Positions 1 to 8,876 of a DNA stretch of 33,372 bases are shown one piece after another. The position numbers and the translations under genes were made by a program. How positions within the stretch are numbered: the stretch's first letter is position 1; every line of letters begins with the position of its first letter. The notes under the pieces are model-generated. The model worked only from the letters and a program-made list of their open reading frames with translations, ran no database searches and was not told where the DNA came from. Source of the stretch: Deltaproteobacteria bacterium (lineage in GTDB: Bacteria; Desulfobacterota; Desulfobacteria; Desulfobacterales; C00003060); contig JAFDFO010000001.1 of the NCBI GenBank assembly GCA_019309815.1, forward strand, positions 1-33,372, written 5' to 3'.

Positions 1-508
1 TTGCGGAGAGCCAAACGTAGAGTTTAAGATGCATTCGTCCAAGCCCGCCCTGATCCATCCGTCCCGATCTCAAATAGTGAATCCGTCTTTTGTCAAACTC
101 GCTTGCCCATATGCAGATCTGTTCTTGTTCCTCTGGAGTTATCTTTCCTCCTTTTCCCCTGTGTCGATATGGCTCTATAACCCGTCTCACCTCGGGTTTG
201 ATAAACGGCCAGAAGACATCTTCAATCTCATCCACGCCTGGCGTCACACCCAAAGAGGAGAGGCTGTCTTCCACTACTTCATCGATATAGAAGGCACGTC
301 CCCCAGGATAAATCACATACTTTGCCAGGTTCGTACCCAAACCAAAGAGCTCTCGGCTTCTAAACAGATCGCCATCTTTTTTGTATGACTCCCTGATAAA
401 ATAGTGGCGCTTACCCTTTATTGTGCGTTGTGCAAGATACAACAGCACCTCCACAAGTACCAACTCGTAAGTATCAATGACTGATTGCCAGGCAACCTTA
501 TTGGATAG
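1..508 (-). CDS. Partial hypothetical protein, open at the left window edge; start codon unresolved
   Basis: Not in the ORF track (no ATG). Reading the minus strand from 508 gives an uninterrupted frame ...WQSVIDTYELVLVEVLLYLAQRTIKGKRHYFIRESYKKDGDLFRSRELFGLGTNLAKYVIYPGGRAFYIDEVVEDSLSSLGVTPGVDEIEDVFWPFIKPEVRRVIEPYRHRGKGGKITPEEQEQICIWASEFDKRRIHYLRSGRMDQGGLGRMHLKLYVWLSA. An in-frame TAA lies at 509-511. Confidence 0.6.
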
Positions 509-610
509 TTAAAACATATGACACTGGGGGGTTGTTTTCAAGTATTCACGGGAATAGCGCGTGTCGAGTTTCGCAGAAGATGGTGGTGACAAGGGCCAAA
601 ATGGGAAGCC

Positions 611-1912
611 CTAGTCGGATGTAACATGAGAACGGAAGACTCGGAATTTGCCATTCGGCTCGCACTGTATCTCCGGAACCAATTCAATTCGGAACTCAAC
701 AGACGCACCGACCCGCTCCTTAACGAAGCTTTCTATCTTTTTTATCTCTTCTTCCGGTGCATTGTCTCTTGGCACAATCTGTGAAACTATCCGATCCTCA
801 CGTTCCTGAATTAGTCTATACTCTCGAATCCAGGAAGCTATGTCGATCAAATACGACAGTTCCCAGGGGTGTATCAGCCTTCCTCCCGGCAGCAGGAAGT
901 AATCCATTACACGCCCCTGAATGTTGCGTATGGTCGAAAATGGTTGTCCGCATTTGCAGGTATCGGTTCCTCTTGTCACAATGTCATCCAACCGATATCG
1001 AATGAAAGGCATTGCAAACGAATGAAGATTTGTTACCACCACTTCACCCTGCTCTCCTTCTTTTGTCGGGGTGCCATTCTTCAACACTTCCACAATTGTA
1101 CAGTCATCGCACGTATGCAGTTCGCCTGTTTCCTTGCATTCCCAGGCAAGCACGTTAGATTCGTAGCTACCATAAATATTGAAGACGGGTACCCTAAAAG
1201 CTTCCCTCACATGCTCGCGCATCAAGGGGGTGAGCACCTCACCTCCCACCACTACGAAGCGAGGACAAATCGGTTTCTTATCGTGTTCTTGTAGGAGGTG
1301 AGACAGGCGGTGTACAACTCCAGGGTAGCTTTTCAAAATATCAGGGTTCACGTCCTGAACTTTTCGAAGAATGTCCCTCAATGGAAAACGGCAATCAATG
1401 TTGGTCCACTTATAGAGGCCTAAGGTTTGTATGGATCGTCGAACGAGCTGGTAGTCGCGGGGGTGTGTTTCTTCAATGAACGAAATGCGTGCAATGTGGT
1501 CCGTGCTTCGCTGTCCATAGTAATGCATGGCACGCCATCGGAACGCTTGGAGTAACCTTTCCTCCGCCCAGGTTCGCCTGACAACCATGGGCTTACCCGT
1601 GGAACCTCCTGTTCTGAGGACAATAAGACGTTCCAGATTCGCCCGGCGTGACACCAATTCTCGTGCATGAAGCATTTGCAGGTCACTCTTTGAAGTGATC
1701 GGAATGGCTGAAAGATCATCGACGCTTCTGATATCTTGAGGCTTTAGACCCTCTCGATCAAAGAGCCTTCTGTAATAGGGGACGTTTTCATAGGCGTGGG
1801 TGACGACACGGCGTAACTGTCTATCTTGGAAGCTGACTATTTCCTCTCGTTCCAAATATGGATGACGTATCAATGAAAACAGACTATGAAGTCGATTTGG
1901 CAGCATATTCAT
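611..1912 (-). CDS. PaaK/CapK-type adenylate-forming enzyme (phenylacetate-CoA ligase family)
   Basis: 433 aa; LRTGGSTGKPMVVRR P-loop-like motif, NIYGSYESNVLAWECKE, GEVVVTNLHSFAMPFIRYRLDD, CKCGQPFSTIRNIQGR. Confidence 0.85.
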   Translation of the reverse strand: MNMLPNRLHSLFSLIRHPYLEREEIVSFQDRQLRRVVTHAYENVPYYRRLFDREGLKPQDIRSVDDLSAIPITSKSDLQMLHARELVSRRANLERLIVLRTGGSTGKPMVVRRTWAEERLLQAFRWRAMHYYGQRSTDHIARISFIEETHPRDYQLVRRSIQTLGLYKWTNIDCRFPLRDILRKVQDVNPDILKSYPGVVHRLSHLLQEHDKKPICPRFVVVGGEVLTPLMREHVREAFRVPVFNIYGSYESNVLAWECKETGELHTCDDCTIVEVLKNGTPTKEGEQGEVVVTNLHSFAMPFIRYRLDDIVTRGTDTCKCGQPFSTIRNIQGRVMDYFLLPGGRLIHPWELSYLIDIASWIREYRLIQEREDRIVSQIVPRDNAPEEEIKKIESFVKERVGASVEFRIELVPEIQCEPNGKFRVFRSHVTSD

Positions 1913-2014
1913 CGAACTGGATTAAATGTCTCTTATGAATAATTCAGGGTTTTATGTTCTGACTTGTGCTCGGGTGGACGCCCCCGTGGGGTATTCCGCT
2001 TGATGGAAACAGCT

Positions 2015-3172
2015 TCAACCCTGGTTGCCGAGCTTGGACACAATGTCTTTGGCCCGCTCTCCCAGTGTCCGTCTTCCTCTATTTCTCTCCTCCTCTAGGA
2101 AAACCTTCCACCTCTTCTTGCAATCACACTTCGGCAAATTATCAAATGCCGATAACACCCTCGTGTTATTATATTCTGCTATACAATCTTCAACCGCCGC
2201 CGAACAGGCACACGCTTCTCCCTTTTTGTCATAGTTGTGCCTCCTGTCCAGAACCTTAGGCACTTCCTCCGGAATCCCCACCCTTAACCGGCCCTTGGAG
2301 AACTCGTGCGTCTCAAATATTACTCTCACCACAGACCAAAGCCAAGGAGTAGTATACAGGTCATTGGCATACATCTCCGTGAGCAGACAATCTCCCTGCA
2401 CCACGCCGGGCTCGAGCGACATCTTCAAGGAAATGTTCTTTTTCGATGATAAGCTCGAAAGATATTTGATAGTATTCACACCATCATCAATCGCTTCCCT
2501 CTCAGTCAAAATTGCCGGCTTAAACATCACATAGGAAAACAGATGCACGCCGCATGACTTCAAGACATCCACCGCTTTTTCAAAGTCGATCAATGAGAAG
2601 TTCTTGTTGATGCAGAAGTTGCGAATGGTATCATCTGCCGTTTCAAGACCAATCCCTACCCACAGCCGCCTTTGTCCGATTTTGTCTTTTATCTCCAATA
2701 TCTTTTTCTCGTCTATGTCTTCCGGTCTTGAGTCAATAAGAATATCCTCAATGCTGTTGATCCCACCAATCTTTTCAAAAAGCATTGACCTGATTTCCGG
2801 AGAAACCTGCCAATCATTCAACAGAGACCCGGCGTTGAACAAGTCGAACTCGGTGATATTCTGTCCGGCAAAGTCTTGTGTCCTCAGGATCTTCTCAATC
2901 TGCTGTTCGGTTTCTGCACAAGAGACGGCTTCCCCTTGGCTCGAAGCTGTTACCAAACCGCAATTGAAACAAGGCCCGGCATTGTTAATGGCGTAGGAGC
3001 AACCTCGACTGTTGAGTATGACAATGAGCCTCTTTTGAAGCCCCTGCTTTTGCGATTCAACCACTTGGTGCCAGATATGACTGGATGTTGAGGTCTTTTC
3101 AAAGTTCTCCCTTCTGTGCACAACGCTCTTATTAATCCTTTGTAGGTCTTTTAGTAATTTGGTTTCTAGCAT
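2015..3172 (-). CDS. Radical SAM protein resembling archaeosine-biosynthesis RaSEA (TIGR01210-like)
   Basis: 385 aa; CX9CX2C cluster motif (RGCSYAINNAGPCFNCG), DLFNAGSLLND, SRPEDI, GLETADDTIRNFCINKNFSLIDFEKA, YTTPWLWSVV, and C-terminal CDCKKRWK, all reminiscent of RaSEA. Confidence 0.75.
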   Translation of the reverse strand: MLETKLLKDLQRINKSVVHRRENFEKTSTSSHIWHQVVESQKQGLQKRLIVILNSRGCSYAINNAGPCFNCGLVTASSQGEAVSCAETEQQIEKILRTQDFAGQNITEFDLFNAGSLLNDWQVSPEIRSMLFEKIGGINSIEDILIDSRPEDIDEKKILEIKDKIGQRRLWVGIGLETADDTIRNFCINKNFSLIDFEKAVDVLKSCGVHLFSYVMFKPAILTEREAIDDGVNTIKYLSSLSSKKNISLKMSLEPGVVQGDCLLTEMYANDLYTTPWLWSVVRVIFETHEFSKGRLRVGIPEEVPKVLDRRHNYDKKGEACACSAAVEDCIAEYNNTRVLSAFDNLPKCDCKKRWKVFLEEERNRGRRTLGERAKDIVSKLGNQG

Positions 3173-3215
3173 GATCTAAAATAGTCAAGTCGCCTACGAC
3201 AGAAAACGCAGCCGA

Positions 3216-4313
3216 CTACCTTTTACGGGCAATCAGGCCATGGGCAAAAAACACCTCGAAAAAACGCTCGAAAATCCAGAATATCCAAGGAATGTAGGCT
3301 TTCTCATCGAGAATCTCAAAGTTCTGCAAAATACGCCCGCGGATTGCATCCGCCGTTCGAACACCCTTCGTTCCCCCGATCCACCGTTTTCTCCCAGTGA
3401 GGGCGGTGTTCCAATTGTATGGCGAAGTCAACGAAAGAATCCCTTCCGGCCTTAGCACCCGCTCTTGTTCTGCAATTGTCCCTTCCGGGTCCGCCAATCG
3501 GTCGATAATGTTCCAGCTGTTAGTAACGCCGAAACTGTTTGGGGAAAAGGGCAGATTGGCGGCAGACGCAACCACGATTTCCACATTGTCTCGGCTGAAA
3601 TCCGGGAGAAGACGCTTCTCGCCGATGTCCCCATCGAATTTTAGCCAGTAGTCATTCATAGGGCAGGGGAAATGGCGCAGGACACGGCGTGCCACAGAAG
3701 CTGACCTGAAGGCGAATTCTACTCCATAGACCAGCTTGCAGTGCCCGGCCAATTCGTAGACACCACGTCCCACGCTGCAGCCGAGATCAAGAGCCAGCAT
3801 GGTCGGATCCAGGAACGGTTCGAGCATTCCAACTGCGACAGAGTAGAAATCAGAGCCGTAATGATCATGCACGATGGCTCGAAAGGGGTGACCTTCTGGC
3901 AAAGTCCTCCAGAAATCGTCGAAGTGAACGGCCAGATATTCGTGCGTTGTCGCCAGACTCTCGTACTTGTCTTCCTTCTCTGTTCTTGGAGCTGTGTCTG
4001 CATTCTTTGTCCGGATCAACTGATCCATGGTCTGTCCAACCGGAAAGCCTGCCTCCCTTGCGAGGCCGGTAATGGTGTCGTACCTGTCCCACAGATAGTG
4101 CCACGGGTCCGTAACGAGGATGGGAAGGCCGCACAAAACAGGGTAGGCGCCTCCGCAGTCCTGGCAGGCCAGGATCCCCTCGACAAGTTCATCTTTGTCC
4201 TGTCGCGCATGAACAGGCGTAACGGTCTCATTACCCAACACCAGGCGGCCATGACAAGCGTCACCTTCCATCCTTGCAGGGCAGCAAATATCATCCAAAA
4301 CGAACTTCTGCAT
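3216..4313 (-). CDS. Class I SAM-dependent methyltransferase with N-terminal Trm112-like zinc domain
   Basis: 365 aa; N-terminal CCP...CQDCGGAYPVLCGLPILV (Trm112-like), then LALDLGCSVGRGVYELA (motif I). Confidence 0.8.
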   Translation of the reverse strand: MQKFVLDDICCPARMEGDACHGRLVLGNETVTPVHARQDKDELVEGILACQDCGGAYPVLCGLPILVTDPWHYLWDRYDTITGLAREAGFPVGQTMDQLIRTKNADTAPRTEKEDKYESLATTHEYLAVHFDDFWRTLPEGHPFRAIVHDHYGSDFYSVAVGMLEPFLDPTMLALDLGCSVGRGVYELAGHCKLVYGVEFAFRSASVARRVLRHFPCPMNDYWLKFDGDIGEKRLLPDFSRDNVEIVVASAANLPFSPNSFGVTNSWNIIDRLADPEGTIAEQERVLRPEGILSLTSPYNWNTALTGRKRWIGGTKGVRTADAIRGRILQNFEILDEKAYIPWIFWIFERFFEVFFAHGLIARKR

Positions 4314-4438
4314 GGCAGTGATGCACCTTCAAATCTGAGATTCTTACCGAGAATAGAGTGAAGCGCTCATGAATCCCTGGCTTAAAGCATCTGTGTAAGA
4401 TCGCCGCCCCCGTGTCGAAAGACAACTTCTGCCTTTCC

Positions 4439-6145
4439 TCAGTGCCTGCCATCCACCACATAGTTCCCTATTACTAGCGCATCGAGGTTTGACTTCTTAA
4501 ACGTTTCGAGGGCGTCGTGAGGCGTACAGACAATTGGCTCTTTTATGTTAAAAGACGTATTCAAGACCATGGGAACGCCGGTCCTCTCACGGAAAGCTTT
4601 TATGAGTTTGTAAAATTTCGAATTGTCCTCGTATTTTATCAATTGAACCCTTGCCGTAAGGTCGGCATGAACAACAGCCGGTATTATTGGCACTTTATCA
4701 CGCCTAACAGGACAAGCAAAGACCATGTACGCCAGGCTTTCGGAGCAACGGCCAAGGGAGAACCATTCATCCGCTGCTTCCGCTAGAACACTTGGAGCGA
4801 GTGGTCGGAAGTTCTCCCTGTGTTTGATCTTCTTGTTCAATCTCTCACGCGCCTCGCTCGTTCGTGGGTCTGCGAGTATGGATCTGTTGCCCAAACCGCG
4901 AGGTCCGAATTCCATACGACCTTGAAACCATCCTATGATTTGGTCTTTGGCAAGCAGCGCTGCTGCTCTTTCCCAAGGTTCTTCCGTATAGTCAGCTTTG
5001 AGGCCCAAACGAGCAACTTCTTCCTCAATCTCTCTGTTGGAAAAAGTTGGCCCAAGATACGGGCTTGGAGGTACAGCGCCCAGCCCGCTGGAGTTTGCGT
5101 CGAGCTTGAAGTTGATTATGAGAGCGGCGCCGGCCGCAGTCCCGGCGTCATGTGGCGCCGGGGGAATATACAGGTTTTCAAATGGGCCCCGGTCTTTTAC
5201 TAGTTGATTGGTTTTACAATTCAAGGCCAGGCCCCCGGCCATACACAGATTCTTCTGGGGAAACAGATCAAAGGCTTTTCTTGCCAATGCAAGAATCGCC
5301 TGGTCAGTGAATCTTTGAAGAGATGAGGCAATGTTGTAATGCCGATGCGCCATTGCCTCTGAGTGCATCCTCTTGGGTCCCAACAAGCTCGCCAGCTTGT
5401 CAAAGCGGGGCTGCCGAAACTGGGCCAAAGAACGGTTCACCCGAAATTCATCCGTGTCCATCCAGCATAGAGTATCAAAGGTCTTCGAGAATCCGTTTTC
5501 GTCTCCATACGCCGCCAACCCCATGACTTTACTTGCATCGCGGCTGGTAAAGCCCAAGAACTCACTTAGCTTCTCCCACAAGAACCCCAGAGAGTGTGGG
5601 TAGTGGATCTCTTCCAGCTCCGTGATTTTGGTGCCGCTTGCTTTGGCTATCATGGTGCTGGCGTTCTCAGCTATCCCGTCTGCCACAAGAACGGCCGCCT
5701 CTGGGAATCGGGAGGCAAAGAATGCGGAGGCAGCATGAGCCAAATGGTGTGTTACCCAATGGAATCGCTCCTGGAGATCTACACCCAGAAAGCGGGACAA
5801 TACCACGGGGACTTTTTGGAGACATGCCCTGAAGACCTCTTCCCCCTCGGCACTTCCCCAGCCACCATCGTGGGCCTCTGTATCCAATTGAAACTGATCG
5901 GCCCGAAGGTGGGGGTTAAAGGAGTAGCAGAATGCGTCGATTTCATCGGGGCCTACGCCGACGCTATCCAGACAGTACTTAATGGCTTTGAGGGGCAAAT
6001 CATGAGGATTGTCAATCCTTGCCTCCTTGGCGTGCTTCTTTCGTGAGAACCGTTCCTCTTCTGCTGCTGCCAATAACTCCCCATCGACTACCAATGCGGC
6101 AGAGGATTCATGGTAAACCGAGTTTATTCCCAGGACTCTATTCAT
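4439..6145 (-). CDS. Carbamoyltransferase, NodU/CmcH/TobZ family
   Basis: 568 aa; MNRVLGINSVYHESSAALVVDGELLAAAEEERFSRKKH, HHLAHAASAF, GRMEFGPRGLGNRSILADPR, FRPLAPSVL, LNTSFNIKEPIVCTP. Confidence 0.93.
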   Translation of the reverse strand: MNRVLGINSVYHESSAALVVDGELLAAAEEERFSRKKHAKEARIDNPHDLPLKAIKYCLDSVGVGPDEIDAFCYSFNPHLRADQFQLDTEAHDGGWGSAEGEEVFRACLQKVPVVLSRFLGVDLQERFHWVTHHLAHAASAFFASRFPEAAVLVADGIAENASTMIAKASGTKITELEEIHYPHSLGFLWEKLSEFLGFTSRDASKVMGLAAYGDENGFSKTFDTLCWMDTDEFRVNRSLAQFRQPRFDKLASLLGPKRMHSEAMAHRHYNIASSLQRFTDQAILALARKAFDLFPQKNLCMAGGLALNCKTNQLVKDRGPFENLYIPPAPHDAGTAAGAALIINFKLDANSSGLGAVPPSPYLGPTFSNREIEEEVARLGLKADYTEEPWERAAALLAKDQIIGWFQGRMEFGPRGLGNRSILADPRTSEARERLNKKIKHRENFRPLAPSVLAEAADEWFSLGRCSESLAYMVFACPVRRDKVPIIPAVVHADLTARVQLIKYEDNSKFYKLIKAFRERTGVPMVLNTSFNIKEPIVCTPHDALETFKKSNLDALVIGNYVVDGRH

Positions 6146-6368
6146 AACAACTTGTTTTTTGGCGCAGCGACTATAAGAAAACCGACGTCACCGGTCAAGG
6201 AGAAATCTTTGGAACGCGTTGTGTTACAGCGATTATCGCCCTTTACTTACCACAAGCCAAAGTAGTTATTGGGATGCAAGAATCAGGAACATGTCCGGTC
6301 AAATCAGGGTTGGCAGGAAAAACATTGGAGTCAAGTAGCGACTTTCGGCACAAGCGAATGCAAAACAG

Positions 6369-7118
6369 CTATACGGGCGGCACCCATCTTTTTCTTGAGG
6401 CATCATAGCACCAGCTATTCGGTAGGGCTGCCCTGGAATGGAACCTGGGGTTTTCTGCCCAATTGAGGAGTTCTGCATGGGCCTCATTGATCTGGACAAA
6501 TCGATTACTCGTATCACCCTTGTCTGGATGAAACAGTTTTGCCTGCTTCCTATAGGCAGACTTGATGCGCTGCATGCTGTCTTTGGACACAATCTGTTCT
6601 CTGGTCAACTCCAGAAGTCTCAGCGCGTTTTTCGCTTTATAGTTCAACTGGGGCGTCTTCTTTGAAGTCGGAACGATGGCGCTCGCAGGAATGTCCCTGC
6701 GCGATGCTTCATCCAGGAGATGCTGCGATGCCCACCACCTTGAACCCGTTTGTTCCTCGCGTTTGTACCATTCGCGCCCTGCTTGTTCAATCATACCCAG
6801 AAGATCTTCGGCCACCTTCTTGTGTCCGTCCCTCTGCCATACAAATCTTGATATTGTCTTGGCCCCCACCGGCAGAATATCCAGGATAAGAATGGTGTCC
6901 GTGTACGAAAACGCTGCGTAACGTGCACGCAGGGTCTGGACAAGTCCTGTCGCAATGTATAGGGCAAACTCCAGCCTTTTTCTGCATTTATCAGCACAAT
7001 ACCGACGCCTTCCCTTGGGAAGTTCATTTTCTCCGCAGGAAAGACAAAACTTCCTCCTGGTCGAAGACGCCACTGGTCGTAGGGTTTCTGTTTTCATGTG
7101 TGCTGTCTTCAGGCTCAC
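6369..7118 (-). CDS. J-domain protein with N-terminal zinc finger
   Basis: 249 aa; N-terminal CLSCGENELPKGRRRYCADKC, C-terminal IKSAYRKQAKLFHPDKGDTSNRFVQINEAHAEL (HPD motif). Confidence 0.75.
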   Translation of the reverse strand: MSLKTAHMKTETLRPVASSTRRKFCLSCGENELPKGRRRYCADKCRKRLEFALYIATGLVQTLRARYAAFSYTDTILILDILPVGAKTISRFVWQRDGHKKVAEDLLGMIEQAGREWYKREEQTGSRWWASQHLLDEASRRDIPASAIVPTSKKTPQLNYKAKNALRLLELTREQIVSKDSMQRIKSAYRKQAKLFHPDKGDTSNRFVQINEAHAELLNWAENPRFHSRAALPNSWCYDASRKRWVPPV

Positions 7119-7201
7119 GAAAATCTCGCTCTCAAAAATTCTACCGGCAAGTTATTATACGGTCATCCGTGCTGTCAAATCATATTGCTCCACGAAACCA
7201 C

Positions 7202-7459
7202 CTATGGTGACATGCCTTTCTTGGTTCTATAATATCCGCGCTCGTAGTGTTTGTTAGCATGCTTGTCGAACACAGCTTCGTTTTGATGTATATATTTGTA
7301 GCCGTGCCACCTCCCTCGGGCCAAGACCACCTCGTCTCCAAGACTGAACTTCTTGCCGCATGCCGGGCATCCCTCTGTATTAAGTCTGTTTTGCTTTTCA
7401 AGGTCTATCAGCACCTTGAACTCTCTCTTGCGTTCCACTGGGACAGCACCCCCTCTCAA
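7202..7459 (-). CDS. Small CxxC-containing hypothetical protein
   Basis: 85 aa; TTG start overlapping the pyrE stop (TTGA); [19 protein letters not shown] motif. Confidence 0.6.
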   Translation of the reverse strand: MRGGAVPVERKREFKVLIDLEKQNRLNTEGCPACGKKFSLGDEVVLARGRWHGYKYIHQNEAVFDKHANKHYERGYYRTKKGMSP

Positions 7460-8031
7460 GTGTTGCTCACCACTTCTCTCTTTTGGTACACGGCCATAAG
7501 GTCTGCTACTGTGACGATTGCTTCGATGGAGTCCACATGCGCCTTTACGGCCTCCATGCCTCCCTCTTCGCGATCCACCAGCACAACGACCTTGACCACC
7601 TCAAGACCTTCTGCCCGGGCCCGTTCCACGGCCTTTATGGTAGAACCCCCGGTGGTGACGACATCTTCAACAATAACTACTTTCTCCCCTGGTTGCATAT
7701 CCCCCTCGAGCCACTTGACGATACCGTGATCCTTCTGCGTTTTGCGGATTGAAAATGCCCTCAGAGGCTTTTCCTTCAAATAAGAGACAAAAGCTGCAGC
7801 TAAGGCCACAGGATCCGCCCCAAAAGTCAGGCCGCCTATCCCTTGTGCATCAGCCTCCTTGACACAATCGAAAACCATGTGACCGACAAGAAACATCCCC
7901 TTCGGATGTAGTGTCGTGGGTTTACAGTTCACGTAGAAATGGCTCTGGCGACCAGAAACCAGTCGATATATGGGCTCTTTGCTGTACATAAAAGACTTCT
8001 CGCAAAGCATCTCGATAAGCTCTTGTTTCAT
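7456..8031 (-). CDS. pyrE: Orotate phosphoribosyltransferase
   Basis: 191 aa; PRPP-binding [31 protein letters not shown]. Confidence 0.92.
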   Translation of the reverse strand: MKQELIEMLCEKSFMYSKEPIYRLVSGRQSHFYVNCKPTTLHPKGMFLVGHMVFDCVKEADAQGIGGLTFGADPVALAAAFVSYLKEKPLRAFSIRKTQKDHGIVKWLEGDMQPGEKVVIVEDVVTTGGSTIKAVERARAEGLEVVKVVVLVDREEGGMEAVKAHVDSIEAIVTVADLMAVYQKREVVSNT

Positions 8032-8121
8032 GGTCTCCTCCTTGCTGCCATGCAGCCACGCCGATCAGGCTCAGGTCCCGGGTGGAATTGCGTATCAAGC
8101 GCATGATCTTGCCTGGTCGAA

Positions 8122-8300
8122 TTGAAGCTCCCCGCAGTCCCGCCATAGCGGGACAGGGAATGTTCTGCTCGACGGCAGTGCCTCGCAGCGACTGTGAGGA
8201 ATTCTGCCATTCTTAGATTGCTTGCATCCCTTGCTCCGCACGGGTATGCAAACTTGAATAACAGCAGTTGGTTACTCAGGCGCTCGCTATTGCAGTTCAA
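8122..8300 (+). mobile_element. MITE-like intergenic element, copy A
   Basis: TTGAAGCTCCCC...GCTATTGCAGTTCAA; shares ATGTTCTGC...ACGGCAGTGC.TCGCAGCGAC...AGGAA..CTGCCATT and GCTATTGC(A/G)GTTCAA with 32381-32575; hairpin GTCCCGC-CATA-GCGGGAC near the left end. Confidence 0.65.
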
Positions 8301-8876
8301 GAAAACCCCATAGATAGGGCTTGCAATACTCAGGCTATGATATTAAACAACCCAAATCAATGAATAAAAAACCCCCACCGAACCGGAAGAAGCCCATTCT
8401 TACGCGTCCAGTGGAGGCTTGTTGAGCAAGGAAAACCGAAGGCGGCACCCCCCGCTCAGGTTCTCCTGTATCAAGACTGGCCAAAATGGTCAACAGGAAA
8501 CTCAAACCCTGATCCACCGCCTGTCAAGTTTGCCGGAGATTCGCGGCGGTGGGTGCGCCGACGTACTAAGGTACTTCAAGTGCCCACCAACAAAGAAGAT
8601 CCGGTGAAATCGGCAGACCCGAAGGGGCAAAAAAACGAAGGAAAGAATAGCCTAGCAACTAACTCGGCAAGGTGACAGATTTCGACGGCCCTGCTCTGAG
8701 ATAACCCGTTGCAATGATGTCGATTATTGTTGGTCCGTCGTTTTTTTTGGCGGTGGATTTGGGCAAACAGCCCCCGATTCAGGCACTGCTCGCCAAGCGG
8801 GACTTGCCCGACTGGCAGTTGAGCTTGCGATGTGTCCGGGAACCGGGGAAGATGAAGTATAGGAGGCAATGAACCC

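Noticed and set aside
29-388. Track ORF 119 aa on plus strand
   Set aside because: Antisense to the better-supported minus-strand frame at 1-508; composition looks like reverse-complement coding.
3741-4361. Track ORF 206 aa on plus strand
   Set aside because: Entirely antisense to the methyltransferase gene apart from a short tail; no recognisable motifs.
8549-8588. Small hairpin GGTGGG...GTACTAAGGTAC...CCCACC in the pyrE-tolC gap as a candidate ncRNA
   Set aside because: Short stems only; no wider architecture or recognised family, not distinguishable from chance.
8690-8760. Possible TPP riboswitch fragment (CTGAGATAACCCGTTGCAATGATGTCGATTATTG) upstream of the TolC-like gene
   Set aside because: CTGAGA and ACCCGTTG match, but the conserved CTGATCTGGATAATGCCAGCG core is not present and the downstream gene is not thiamine-related.
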